Below are positions 30,101 through 37,922 of a DNA stretch of 64,000 bases, piece by piece (positions within the stretch are counted from its first letter, which is position 1; every line of letters starts with the position of its first letter). The DNA is from Opisthorchis felineus (Eukaryota > Platyhelminthes > Trematoda > Opisthorchiida > Opisthorchiidae), in contig SJOL01004503.1 in NCBI GenBank assembly GCA_004794785.1, positions 1 to 64,000 of the forward strand. The letters run 5' to 3'. The position numbers and the translations under genes were made by a program. The notes under the pieces are model-generated. The model was not told the DNA's origin. It saw only the letters and a program-made list of their open reading frames with translations, and ran no database searches.

Positions 30101-33100
30101 CTGGCTGCTGTAGACTGTAAGCATCTATTGCGGAAGACTCGGTGGGCTGTGGAAGAGCCGCCCACAAAGTAGTGTTCACTAAGTATCGACAAAAGGAATT
30201 TTTATTAAAACGGGACAGGTGCTGACACAATGAGTCAATTTAACAGAAGGAAGTGAAACGAACTTGACAGGATCACTGACTATCTGTTCGTCTCGTTCCG
30301 GGTTCCCGCCCAAAGCAACTCACCAAAGGTACTCAACTAACCAGATGTTTTCATGCTTCGGGGCCAATTTACGGACTGACCATCCCTGGGCCGTCCTCAT
30401 TGGATACACAACAAGATAAAGAGGATTCTGTGAGCTAGACAGTCATTTGGCATGCAATGTACGTGGCTTAACTAGCTTAACCTGTGACCGACTGATCTAT
30501 CGATGGAGAATTACCCTGCCTGAAAACCATCTGGCATACCTCGACATTACTCAGCTTACGCTCCAACCAGACCTGTTCCATGCTTCAGAGGCACCGATGG
30601 ACGAAAGCAGTTTTCAGAGACCTACTGTACTACTGGTACGTTTCTGACCCGTAAGGAAAGACAGATCGGACCGCGGCATTGTACATTCTGCCTTCGGCAG
30701 CCAAGCTGAGATCCCGTCGACACCACAGACGTCACTGACTGACAAAATTCCACAAATAACGGTGTCTCACAATACGGAAACTAGTAACTCTTCGTCGATG
30801 AGCTTTTCCGTGAGTTTTTTGGTACGACTGAACCGTAACTTACTTGGATCCAGCTGGTATTGCCCGAACGATCGTTGCAGCACGGAAGCCTCATCACCAT
30901 GACAAGGTGGCAGTTTTAGGTCAAGGCTGAATGGACGCAGTCGTTAGCCAACCAATAAGTCATACTGCCTTCAAAAGAATAACCTTCCGAGGAATCTCAA
31001 GTGTACGTTTATGTACAGTCAAGAAAACTTGGAGGTCTGCCACACATACTTTGCATGTTTTCATAAAGTACTTACGTGACTCGTAGAACATATATTGTTT
31101 ATGCTTCAGACAATTACCAAAAAACCTCTTCTCTAACGCAAGGATTCAACAATGTTGAGAAAAAAAACAGTGTACAAATTTCGTAGGTTCGTTCTTACTT
31201 CTAAAGAATATTTCGTGTCGAATGCACTTACATTTACGGGATTGTTCCTTCAAAACATTTGAATACAACGATCAAGCCAGAGGAACCGTATTTTAGTATT
31301 CAAAGCTCAGACTGGTTTCTCATTGAACGGAGAAGAAGAATGAAGAAGGAATGAGCGCAGCATAACGATCTGTTCAATTCCATTACTTACTTGACATTCA
31401 TATACATTTTCAACAGTAAGTTCAATTCAACAACTCACATCAAGCAGCGCCGGAGGGATTTGATTATCTCCACATTTGGTTTCATTAGCACATTGTACTT
31501 TACAGCATCTCTTTCCTTCCCGATAGAGAAAACCATTCTCATCACAACCCCTTGAATCGGTTTAAGAAAATAGGTGTTAGGTAGTGAGTAGTAGTTAGTT
31601 AGTGAAAATGATTCACGGTTAGCAGGTTTTTGAGTCGCAACACACAAATTGTGGGGAGTCTAACAAGAGTACAATGATTTTTTTGGGAGACGGGGCTGGT
31701 CTTCCTAAACAGCTATCATGTTTGTCCACAAGAATGACTTCATTTGATGGTGTAAACTTTTTACCAACACGACCTCGTTTCACTGATGTGGAAAGTTGGT
31801 GCACCGGCTCCGCTTTCGACATTATTGATTTCCTTTGTTACTCAACTAGTAATTCTGCGTCAAAATCAAACGGTTTTTCATTACGGTGTCCACCGTTGCA
31901 CAGCAACGTAGTTATTTGTGAAACTGATGGGTTCTCGAAGGTTTCGTCGCGATAAGATAAACTTCCGTGTTTTATATATTTTCGCCTCTTTTCCTTGAGA
32001 GGAGTAAATAGTATTATTTGGATAACTCACTTAATATGTCCGGGGCGAAGGAAACTTCGCACCGGGTTTTTATTAATTTCCATCATTTTCTTAATCATAA
32101 TTTATGAGAATCATTATCTCCTTGTCCCGAATTCTTGAATTTCGACCCTGTTTTCTTGGATTAACTCTTGTACATCAGTGACGTTCAGACTCCTTTTTCT
32201 CTGTCATCGGGTGTAATCTGTTGCCCTGGATCTTTGCGGAGACGATGCATATGCTTTTCAAGTACCAATAACACTGTGCCCATTAATCGAAACATTAGGA
32301 CAAACATATCGTTATATTGTGCACACACAACATTGTTACAAAAACACGCGTGTATACTTCCGTACAGAATATGGTCACGGTTTTATGTAACACTTTCCTC
32401 CCAAGACATCGACAGATTGGACTAGCTGAAAGCTGATAGCTGCCTGATAGCTGCATATGGCCTGAAATTTGTGCACAGTTGTTCCAATTCTCCATGGCGT
32501 TGGTTAGCAACATGCTGACTGGTTAGTGCAAGAGAATTTACTTTTCAGATTTCGGTAACCCAGCTTATCAAAAATACAACTTTCCTGTTGGGACTATTTA
32601 TGATAGGTGATATTGTACAGTTATTACTTCCGGTTCTGTTGTGATGGTGCATTTGATTAGAAACTTATTGCATCTTTCACGTATCCTTTTCTGAGGGACA
32701 CGTATAACAAAGATTACCCAGCGAGGACGACAAAAGGAAAATAGAGAAGGGGTTCTAACTAGTCAGGGGGAATTTTCTCGACAAGGGGATCTGAGATCTG
32801 TCTCATATATCTGTGTTGCCACAACTCGCGTTTCACACCCCAATGTATTTTGTTTCTTAACGCTTGATTTCATGAGATAATTCAGCATCTGTTATACAAG
32901 TCAGCATTTCAACTCATTCACGTGTCTGCAGACTGAGTGATAAAATAGAATGCTAGCGTGATTTAAATTGCATATTTGTGCTCTTTGTTCAAGAGGCTAT
33001 TTGGAAACAAAACTTTTGGGGCGCCCAATAATAAATATTACGTCCATCCACACGGGCTAAAATTAGTGTGTCGGAATATTAGGAGAACCAGCTCCAAACG

Positions 33101-36044
33101 TAACTGGACTACACAACTGCCAATGGAATGACCGTTTTCGTTGAGACAAATTTAATTGGTTGTTCTTCACTGGCCCTTGACAGATGAGTTCTATTTTTAG
33201 TATCACTTTTTGGCCCGCCTAGAACTTTCCACGTGGGCTTTATAAACAGCCCGTTTTCGGCTGCACATGACACGCTTGTACGCGTCAGTGATCAATAGGT
33301 CAGGTGATTCGCACGTTCATTGACTTTTCTGGTTTGGCTAAGCGCATCGGGCTATCAAGCGGCTATCCAGACTCGGGTTCACGGTATTAGGAACGCATTA
33401 AGAAGACTGTGGTCCACAACACGGAAACAGTGCGATTTTGGGAGGAAGAGATGTGTGTGGATTCTTTTGGTATGGTTAGTGGAAGTCAGGCAAAGCATCA
33501 CGGCAATGAAAAAGCATGGCAAAAAATCCAACTCTTCCACAGGTATGTGGATATACAAGACAAGGGAGACTGTCCAAAGGGTGACAATTATGGAGAAAAC
33601 GAATTTAGTGTCCCTCAGTATGGCTTCAACTAGGAATTACTTGTCGTTCCACTTTTTCTGAAAGGGTGAACGACGATTACACAGTCCTAGAAAGTACGAG
33701 TTAAGCTGGTAAACTTCAGAAACAAACCTGAAGATTGTTTACCATATATCCTTTATCCGTAGAGCATTCTCTTATAAACATTGCCGTGTCAAGGAACCTC
33801 TACATTCCCAAACGTTTGGGGGTTGGTTGGAAGCAACTATGAGGGGACACTTTGAGAGTTGGGTGGCTCCCTTCCTACCATACGATCTTCAGTAAGCTCA
33901 GTAAATCGAAGTACACCGTCATCCATAGGCCGCTTGTTCCACAGTCTTTGCCAGTTAATTCAGTACTGTACACCAGAAAAAAACCACAGCTGAAATTATC
34001 TGTGGACGACTTTTGTGTTCAGTATTCAGCAACAAATCATCACTCGCTTTCTCCTGTATCCTTTGCCTACTGGATGATAAATCCTGGACGACCAACCCCG
34101 AGGAACAACGCTTATCTGGCCCACTTAACGTTACTCCACTGAATGTAAACTACTCCATTGTGAACGGCTGAGCTTGAGGACATGTGCGTCTATTTAAACA
34201 GCTTGAAAAACTACCTGAATGAAAGAATGCAGAAGGCCTGAACAGCTCCCACTAGAAGCTGGACTGGAATTTTCCCTCATGAATCATTTATAGAGACAAA
34301 AATAAGATGATTGTAATCAGCTGTGACGCTGTGGCTCGGACCCATACAATTTTGTTGACAAGGGTGCGAATACCTGCACCACAGAGGGGGGGGTGTTGTG
34401 GGAACTTCAAGGTCTAGAACTAAATGGTGCTAAAAGCGAAAGAGAACACAGACGTTCATTTCCTGGATTAATTGCAATATGTTGCTGATAAAAAGTTTTG
34501 AATCCTATTCAGCCATTTCATCGTAGCTCATTGCTAGCATCTTACATTGCAAACTAGTGATTTAATTAACCAAACAGATTTTCCAAAACAACTTACCTCG
34601 GAATCACTAAACTGTCTTTTCGTTTGTTCCGAAGAACTAAGGTTTCGGACCATATTTTGGTTGCTTTCTTCACCGCATCACGCTATGCAAACATAAGACC
34701 AGTAAAAACAGTCGTGAACAAGCAGCTAGTTGAAAACGTTTCGTAACGAAGTCTTGCAAGCTGGCGGATTCTGGGTATGAACCTCAACTGATACTAACAT
34801 TCCAGACTACATCTCATAGGGATTCGCGCCTCTCTGTTGGTCACAGGTCACCGAGTTATGCATAATGGAGCACCAAATAGAATATTAGGCACTCAAAAGT
34901 CTCGATAAATGGTTGCATTTCAGATCTGTTGATTCAATTCGTATGCCAAGGGAAAGTGAATTTCCAACTCAGCCTGGTTCGCTTCTCTGCTTGTCAGTGT
35001 TCTTACCCGTACACTTTATGGCAACCATAATCGCATGTCCGGCGTGAAAAATCAAGAAATAAAACATAACTTGACCTGATGAGTTCGGTCAATTTCAGCT
35101 GGTTTGGATAAGCGGACCCAAGGAACTATATGACCTTAAATAGATGAGTACACTGTGATTCATAGGAAAACTTTAAACGTCAGACTATATGCTTAGTTTT
35201 TTTTTAGGCAAGGTCAGCCAATGCTGAAAGGTAGGCAGGTGTTTCGCAGGTATTTTATAATTGTTGAATAACGCTGGGCGTCAAAATGTCATGACAGTTA
35301 TATGAAGACTTTAATCGAAAACATTAGAGACTATGCTTATTTGCACAAGTACGGGTAACTGAGCAGTAATTGGCCTGACTCCCACTTGGACAGAATACAT
35401 AACAGGTCTTTTCTGAAGGCCTTGATTTAATGTTACTTGGTGTCCAGTCGCTCCACTCATGACCACCATCTAGCGGGTTGATGAACGTTTTAACGCACAT
35501 GAATTAAATATGTGCATTTTTTTTGGATTGGCAGCGCTTTACAGTGTGCGTAAAAAACATCTGCGCACCAACATACCAGTAAGAATAAAGTGCTTGGTGA
35601 ATTCCATACTTTCTCCGATTACTCACGTTCCCAATAAATGGATAAAATGGATACAACAAGTCAGTCACTTCCTGTCCAAGCTCGAATCCTTAAAAACTAA
35701 TCTGGATGTCTGATCTCAAAAATACACAACTAGAATCATTCACCATGAGATTTAAATATGTAGAAGACACAAAAACAAAACTGAAATAGTTCCTGGTATG
35801 AAGCACGAAATTTTGCTCACCATAATGTTGTGGTTATCTAGCTTCATGATCTCCTGGCTCCAAACATCTTTGATTTTAATACCATCTTCAAATGGATCAC
35901 TTTGTGCAAATCGTGGTTGCTTGGGGAAACTACTAAAGGCGAAATTGTTCGTACCTTATACCATACTGGACGCTGGGGAGCCTCGAATGCTGAACCAATC
36001 GACGTGATCAGCAGCAGCAGCGGCACACAAATCACACCGAACAT
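18..36044 (-). CDS. Leishmanolysin/invadolysin-like M8 zinc metallopeptidase (18 exons, 3' end outside window)
   Basis: This is a secreted or surface zinc endopeptidase of family M8. The spliced frame runs without a stop or frameshift through 18 exons for at least 675 residues. It has a signal peptide (1-19), a pro-region with the usual helix (about 48-80), a Cys-rich segment (94-145), the zinc motif HEVCH at 210-214 followed by ALGVS, a third zinc histidine at 317 in ASHFE, a Met-turn GEIMA at 325-329, and a C-terminal domain with the family signatures DRSGYGLCD, GASCHQHKC and CPICETLC. An acidic tail (568-675+) follows. All introns are GT..AG and their phases agree at every junction. Fluke M8 enzymes are secreted in host invasion and tissue digestion, so that is the likely role here. 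The family assignment is firm; the substrate is unknown. A related invadolysin name is possible, but no specific symbol can be given. Confidence 0.93.
896..985 (-). CDS. M8 peptidase exon 17: acidic tail part 2 (residues 607-636)
   Basis: There are 30 codons, phase 0 at both ends, including AMTGEEVVAEDVAKDEESDE. Ten of 30 residues are acidic. The acceptor is TTTATTATCAG and the donor GTGAGT. It resembles neighbouring exons 16 and 18 in composition. Confidence 0.8.
3210..3326 (-). CDS. M8 peptidase exon 16: acidic tail part 1 (residues 568-606)
   Basis: There are 39 codons, phase 0 at both ends, from ETVCSPSEYGDLLKESDSAN to TENHSED. Ten of 39 residues are Asp or Glu. The acceptor is CGTTTGTTTAG and the donor GTAAGT. 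No domain is recognised, and the only cysteine is C571. Confidence 0.82.
3953..4108 (-). CDS. M8 peptidase exon 15: last conserved block (residues 516-567)
   Basis: There are 52 codons, phase 0 at both ends, from HKCTLGKGLQLVFGNTTYAC to SVHCPICETLCN. This is the family's HKC...GL.V.....Y.CP..G..I......G.L.CP.C..LC block and normally ends the recognisable M8 fold. The acceptor is CTGCTGCAG and the donor GTGAGT. If the donor is not used, translation adds only VSS and stops. Confidence 0.93.
5445..5572 (-). CDS. M8 peptidase exon 14 (residues 473-515)
   Basis: Two bases complete Asp473, then 42 codons from NIALESFGGQSVCLDHDRED to NYGASCHQ. LESFGGQSVC corresponds to E.YG..S.CF and GASCHQ to GA.CY in the family. 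The acceptor is ACAATTGTAG, the donor GTAAGT, and the end is phase 0. Confidence 0.92.
5822..5891 (-). CDS. M8 peptidase exon 13 (residues 450-473)
   Basis: There are 23 codons plus one base, QSKLTKLWHRISHVCNQEVA then ANN. It was found because exons 12 and 14 do not join in phase; this exon supplies exactly the missing base and the single cysteine expected between YCP and the G..S.C motif. The donor is GTGAGT. The acceptor reads TAGCAG, a tandem site that could drop Gln450. Confidence 0.8.
7284..7306. repeat. (TA)n microsatellite
   Basis: This is an uninterrupted run of alternating T and A inside intron 12. Confidence 0.9.
7952..8158 (-). CDS. M8 peptidase exon 12: C-terminal domain (residues 381-449)
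   Basis: There are 69 codons, phase 0 at both ends, from PPTPFCGWEEVNAPACLPDR to QFNYCPIIE. It carries PFC, C.PDR.GYG.C and the YCP motif of the M8 C-terminal domain. Two AGs lie 7 nt apart at the acceptor; only the downstream one keeps the frame. The donor is GTAAGT. Confidence 0.92.
8487..8565 (+). repeat. Decayed hammerhead-foldback repeat copy (copy D, tail part)
   Basis: The plus strand shows AAACCGGTCGTGGGCTGTCG followed by a GAATTTACAGCAGCCCC-like tail, matching in order the conserved part of the repeat seen at 37.6, 53.2 and 63.4 kb. The CTGATGA box and stem II are degraded, so no active ribozyme is expected. Its orientation is opposite to the other three copies. Confidence 0.5.
9924..10014 (-). 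CDS. M8 peptidase exon 11 (residues 350-380)
   Basis: One base completes Gly350, then WYHVSDAHAAAPTWGKAAGE continues to EFLTKSCYEY. With exon 10 this restores DTGWY.V..A....WGK..G..F...SC, a signature of the M8 domain end. The acceptor TTTTTTCGCTTCAG is strong; the donor GTAAAA is weaker. Confidence 0.93.
11172..11248 (-). CDS. M8 peptidase exon 10: Met-turn (residues 325-350)
   Basis: The exon encodes GEIMAMSVGKPLHIS, then HFLLAFLYDT plus GG. GEIMA is the metzincin Met-turn (M328) and AFLYDTG matches the conserved AL(M/L)EDTGW. The acceptor is CCATTTTCAG and the donor GTATGT. The split glycine codon is completed by exon 11. Confidence 0.93.
13091..13198 (-). CDS. M8 peptidase exon 9: third zinc histidine (residues 289-324)
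   Basis: There are 36 codons, phase 0 at both ends, from EVTREVFNSPNI to ASHFESTYTF. This is the family's EEARKHF.CP.L.G..LE..GG.G...SHFEKR block. H317 in ASHFE is the third zinc ligand, 103 residues after H214. The cysteine usual in F.CP is a serine here (FNSP), and the loop before the histidine is less glycine-rich than typical. Confidence 0.93.
15581..15674 (-). CDS. M8 peptidase exon 8 (residues 257-288)
   Basis: The first T completes Gly257; 31 codons follow from NYTSITKNESRLTASGYVNE to FTLPNVV. The end matches the M8 V(T/L)P.VV segment before the third zinc histidine. Three N-glycosylation sequons are visible (N258, N265, N276). The acceptor TTTTATTTCAG and donor GTAAGT are strong. Confidence 0.9.
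16010..16420 (-). mobile_element. Probable LINE (non-LTR) 3'-end remnant, very degraded
   Basis: Minus-strand frames give pieces such as HNTDAAVKIRCYGLSER and EDMTELELLGIEF that align in order with the YNAAVR..LLYG..TWPLR..EDLR.L...D motif downstream of the reverse transcriptase in fluke LINEs. Stops and frameshifts are frequent. It is weaker than the four other LINE remnants. Confidence 0.3.
19581..19702 (-). CDS. M8 peptidase exon 7: after the zinc helix (residues 217-257)
   Basis: The exon encodes GVSIYVYPYLRKEDGTPQTP, then RDPETNLPNL, ending YYS plus GG. GVS directly follows HEVCHAL, giving the M8 pattern HExxHxLG(F/V)S, and the YLRKEDGTPQTPRD stretch matches the family's (F/Y)xRDxDGxPxTPR. 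The acceptor TTTAAG is a weaker AAG type; the donor is GTAAGT. Confidence 0.93.
19703..24171 (-). other. Intron 6 of the M8 gene
   Basis: This is a 4.5-kb intron with a tRNA-like SINE remnant near 23.6 kb. Open frames at 19747-20275 and 21730-22005 show no family similarity and no matching splice phase, so I read them as chance. Confidence 0.6.
23575..23655 (+). repeat. tRNA-derived SINE remnant or tRNA pseudogene
   Basis: The stretch reads like the middle and T-arm of a tRNA: CTCGACCTGGAATCGGAAAG, then a T-arm-like GTGGGTTCG. A perfect 10-bp stem is formed by 23624-23633 with 23641-23650. The A-box region before it (TGAGGTGAAAGAAG) is degraded and no full cloverleaf closes, so this is not an active tRNA gene. 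Confidence 0.5.
24172..24268 (-). CDS. M8 peptidase exon 6: zinc motif HEVCH (residues 185-216)
   Basis: One base completes Arg184; 32 codons follow from PVAAFISICP to VMVHEVCHAL. HEVCH supplies zinc ligands H210 and H214 and the catalytic glutamate E211, as in HExxH metallopeptidases. The preceding RPVAAFISICP matches the family's DRP.AG....CP. The acceptor is CTCTTCCAG, the donor GTAAGC, and the end is phase 0. The cysteine between the two histidines (C213) is less usual than the small or hydrophobic residues found there in most members. Confidence 0.95.
24269..29589 (-). other. Intron 5 of the M8 gene (largest intron)
   Basis: This 5.3-kb intron holds a LINE remnant in its middle (27.0-28.1 kb). 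Minus-strand open frames at 28632-29304 may be upstream parts of the same LINE, but no endonuclease motif is clear. The rest shows nothing I can support. Confidence 0.55.
26990..28101 (-). mobile_element. Degraded LINE reverse transcriptase (non-LTR retrotransposon)
   Basis: Two landmarks lie in order on the minus strand. At 28101-27960 LLRNLNGEIFSYPDGKMVRW plus MECF resembles the endonuclease-RT linker (NG.I.S...K..RW.E.F). About 900 bp downstream, near 27080, AVLEYAEDMVLVV matches the LEYADDIVL catalytic motif, with the first catalytic Asp changed to Glu. The spacing fits a LINE RT. The body between is shredded by stops. It is GC-richer than the flanks. Confidence 0.6.
29590..29753 (-). CDS. 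M8 peptidase exon 5: N-terminal catalytic strands (residues 130-184)
   Basis: The exon holds 54 codons starting ECRICTDGSS, passing KGAGLPNVDTLLYIQ and ending CAQEHTED plus AG of a split Arg codon. It corresponds to the G.G....D..LYV......C......A..C..E...RP block of M8 enzymes. The acceptor TATCAATAG and donor GTAGGT are clean. Confidence 0.92.
29754..31438 (-). other. Intron 4 of the M8 gene
   Basis: This 1.7-kb intron is largely occupied by a LINE 3'-end remnant. Nothing else is supported. Confidence 0.6.
30360..30790 (-). mobile_element. LINE 3'-end remnant
   Basis: On the minus strand LWCRRDLSL is followed by GRMYNAAVRSVFPYGSETY, then FVHRCL and WLERKLSNVEVCQMVFRQ. These match, in order, the LRHLWRRRDISL, GRVYNAAVRSVLLYGSETWP, FDHRCLR and WEHR.SNAEVR.RV blocks found after the RT in fluke LINEs. 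In-frame stops show it is dead. Confidence 0.7.
31439..31550 (-). CDS. M8 peptidase exon 4: Cys-rich segment (residues 93-129)
   Basis: One base completes Arg92, then 37 codons run from GCDENGFLYREGKRCCKVQC to TKCGDNQIPPALLD. The spacing of C94, C107, C108, C112 and C118, followed by CG...IPP..L, matches the cysteine-rich stretch of fluke leishmanolysins just before the C..C motif carried in exon 5. The donor is GTGAGT and the end is phase 0. Confidence 0.9.
31551..34596 (-). other. Intron 3 of the M8 gene
   Basis: This 3.0-kb intron has scattered open frames on both strands (31619-31955, 33320-33661). None shows a family motif or matching splice signals. A possible LTR-element trace lies near 33.9-34.1 kb. 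Confidence 0.5.
33852..34142 (+). mobile_element. Possible LTR-retrotransposon RT scrap
   Basis: The plus-strand frame contains KLSVDDFCVQY, which resembles the catalytic (V/L)VDDF.V.Y strand of LTR-retroelement reverse transcriptases. No other RT block, LTR or primer-binding site was found around it, so it may be chance. Confidence 0.25.
34597..34682 (-). CDS. M8 peptidase exon 3: pro-region helix (residues 64-92)
   Basis: The exon encodes RDAVKKATKIWSETLVLRNK and continues to VIP plus two bases of the next codon. The AVKKATKIWSETLVLR stretch corresponds to the conserved AIKYW..TL.VR helix before the Cys-rich part of leishmanolysins. The acceptor is TTTGCATAG and the donor GTAAGT. The split codon completes to Arg with the first base of exon 4. 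Confidence 0.9.
34683..35820 (-). other. Intron 2 of the M8 gene
   Basis: This 1.1-kb intron was searched for an extra exon between the pro-region exons. Candidates with weak acceptors exist, but exons 2 and 3 already join in phase 0 and give the expected family pattern, so none is proposed. Confidence 0.6.
35821..35919 (-). CDS. M8 peptidase exon 2: pro-region (residues 31-63)
   Basis: This exon holds 33 codons from QPRFAQSDPFEDG to KLDNHNIM, with phase 0 at both ends and a GTGAGC donor. Together with exon 3 it reads as the usual M8 pro-region pattern, a strand followed by a helix of the L..(I/V)...A..YW..TL type. It contains no cysteine, so the cysteine-switch motif common in M8 proenzymes is not seen. 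Confidence 0.82.
35920..35954 (-). other. 35-bp intron (intron 1)
   Basis: A GTACGA donor and a CCCCAAG acceptor bound a 35-nt intron between exons 1 and 2. Reading straight through it puts the frame into a stop soon after, whereas removing it joins WYK to QPRF in phase 0. Introns of 30-40 nt near the 5' end of genes are known from schistosomes. The assignment rests on frame logic; the acceptor is AAG rather than CAG or TAG. Confidence 0.7.
35955..36044 (-). CDS. M8 peptidase exon 1: start codon and signal peptide (residues 1-30)
   Basis: This exon holds 30 codons beginning MFGVICVPLLLLITSIGSAF. A hydrophobic run at residues 4-16 is followed by GSA, a good signal-peptidase site after residue 19, so the protein should enter the secretory pathway. 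The start is chosen because it is the only ATG giving a signal peptide in frame with the family sequence, and it has A at -3. The exon ends WYK at a GTACGA donor in phase 0. The only cysteine (C6) lies inside the signal peptide. Confidence 0.82.
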
Positions 36045-36100
36045 AATTCTTCAAGCAGATGGCTGCTAAGGTGCAGCTTCAATGAGTAATTACTAGTCTT

Positions 36101-36103
36101 CTG
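36101..36103 (-). promoter_or_regulatory. Possible spliced-leader or 5'UTR splice acceptor upstream of the M8 start
   Basis: On the minus strand CTAAATTTCAG ends 56 nt before the ATG. It could be the acceptor of a 5'UTR intron or of spliced-leader trans-splicing, which flatworms use. No TATA-like promoter could be assigned. The site is only a sequence match. Confidence 0.3.
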
Positions 36104-37000
36104 AAATTTAGAATGTAAGCACTCTTCAGATGAAAGGACTCTTTGGTAGTAAGATGTAAAAGTGTTTGTGACAATTTGATTGGCTTTCACAAGGTGCAGA
36201 TAGGGTTAAAAGTGCCGGCTTTAGTGTTTGTTTCTAGAAAGGTCATTTGAAATAGATGACTTGGATCGACAAAAAAAGATAGAGTAGCCTGAAGATGTAA
36301 AAGCAACTATTTCTACATTTCTGAGAAAGAAGTTTGTAACATATACTTGGGTGATTTTATTTATTCCTGCTTCTCAAAAGAGGGTCTAGTAATTCTAAGG
36401 ATGACAGTTAACCGCATAGCGTATCTGTCTTTGCATAAAAATCGCATCCAAAGATATCATCATTGAATTTCCCATCTTGAAGCTTTCACGGCTCAGACTA
36501 CCATCCCACTTTTAAATAGCATCTCCATATCTCATTTGCTCTAATAATGTAGCGCATAGTGTACTTTTGCAACGATAGACCGTGTGACCAAAAATTATTT
36601 TTTTCACATTCGGTCCACTATATCATGAGACAGGGGTAGTCGCCTCCATTAATTTATCGGATACACGCTGCCCAGGCACGGCGGACGGCTACCACATCTG
36701 CACAAAGCACTACCCACCATCAGCTTTAATGACATACCCCGTAGACCACACGGGGACCGAGCTCCTGCATGTCGATCCCGGTTATACTCAGCCAGCTTTC
36801 CACCCGTCCTTTGAGACGATAATATCAGCCTTGACATGATGAAAGAGACAAGGTTTGCTTTGTGGCTCCATTATCGCTTCTGTATAAGAAACGCCTAAAG
36901 GATCACAGGTACCGTTGTTGAAGGAGTTTAATTAGACGTAGATCATGACGGCTATTTACATCTTACCACAGAGCATCTCTAGATAACGAAATGTTACAAT
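36104..37000. other. Region upstream of the M8 gene
   Basis: No gene is visible. It presumably contains the M8 promoter, but no core element stands out. A GC-rich minus-strand open frame at 36649-36837 has no recognisable family and may be the far 3' end of the adjoining LINE. Confidence 0.4.
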
Positions 37001-37629
37001 GCGCTAAGAAACCGGTTGTCAAAGCCTCCAGCTTTCTGGAATATAGCGCCCATAGAGGCCATGGTTCGCAAGCATAAATCAGGACCGCATGGATGGCTGC
37101 GTTAAAAAAAACAAGATTTTAGTATGCACACTAATCTAAGTTCTTTTCCACAAAATGCAATTCAGCTGAGTGAATCCTTGTCGGGGAATGTCGACATTTA
37201 TGCTTTAGCCTGTTCGTCAGGTAAGACGGTGGAAACAAGGTATTTTGAAGTATGCAGCCTGTTGGATTACTCCACCACCTATAGTGACAGCCTGAATAGG
37301 CATGTTCATGCAGTTGGAAAACTTGGTCATGGACTAATTGACTTCCAAACATACGGGTGTGGCATTGTGATTGAGATTATTTAGCACAGACTGGAGTTCT
37401 TCCAAGTCGTCACCCAACATAGCGATATGATCATCATCGTATTCCAAGTCAGCCATTGGGATTGTGGACCTAACTGGATGCTAGACCATTCCGCTAACAC
37501 CCGCTCCGTTGGCCAATTGATGGCAAAATTTAATATCACCGAAGAAACTGGACAGCTTTTTTGCACACTGGACCAGATATCGAAATGCGTGTATCCCTCA
37601 CGGAGCCTGGGCTCCTCCTAATTGGTAAC

Positions 37630-37642
37630 AACCACTATTATG
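37630..37642 (+). repeat. 13-bp target-site duplication, left copy
   Basis: AACCACTATTATG occurs here and again at 37910-37922, directly flanking repeat copy A. This is the mark of an insertion. Confidence 0.8.
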
Positions 37643-37909
37643 CGCAATGTACTACTCATAGGGTTGCTGAAAATTCTTCCACAGCTCACTACCGGTTTCG
37701 CCCTTTTTGGGGCTCATCAGGCAGGCTCAGTCCCCGGGTTTTCGTCAATCTGATGTTCTACTTGAACCCAAATTGGACTGTTTTCAAGAAATACACTCAT
37801 TTGCAGCACATTCAGTTGCATGAAAACATCACAAACGAGCGATTCAGCTGGGTTCTAGGTGAGTCTCTCGCAAAACCAAATTGATTTGCAAATGAGTGTA
37901 TTTCTTGAA
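37643..37909 (-). mobile_element. Hammerhead-foldback short repeat, copy A (267 bp)
   Basis: This is a non-coding short element flanked by a 13-bp target-site duplication. Read on the minus strand it has a foldback (a perfect 22-bp or longer inverted repeat, about 37784-37808 against 37887-37909), then a hammerhead ribozyme core, then a short tail ending in GCAACCCTATGAGTAGTA. Two more copies with the same order lie at 53.1 and 63.4 kb. It has no open frame or tRNA promoter box, so it must be mobilised by another element's enzymes. Confidence 0.75.
37682..37728 (-). ncRNA. Hammerhead ribozyme (type I, minimal stem III)
   Basis: On the minus strand all conserved core boxes are present: CTGATGA (37714-37720), a 4-bp stem II GCCC/GGGC with a CAAAAA loop, and GAAA (37696-37699). 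They are followed by the palindrome ACCGGT, which gives a 3-bp stem III with no loop, and then GTA as the cleavage triplet, so cleavage would fall between 37690 and 37689. Stem I pairs GAGCCTGC with GTGAGCTG with one internal mismatch and two G-U pairs. Such short-stem-III hammerheads, which tend to act as dimers, are known from metazoan retrozymes and Penelope-like elements. Activity is an inference. Confidence 0.72.
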
Positions 37910-37922
37910 AACCACTATTATG
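37910..37922 (+). repeat. 13-bp target-site duplication, right copy
   Basis: This is identical to 37630-37642 on the other side of the inserted element. Confidence 0.8.

Noticed and set aside
33320..33661. Overlapping plus-strand open frames of 113 and 74 codons
   Set aside because: Two frames are open at once, neither resembles a known protein, and both lie in intron 3.
35597..35670. Possible extra exon between M8 exons 2 and 3
   Set aside because: The acceptors are poor, and exons 2 and 3 already join in phase with the expected family pattern.
36649..36837. GC-rich minus-strand open frame of 62 codons
   Set aside because: No family similarity or splice context; it may be the end of the neighbouring LINE.
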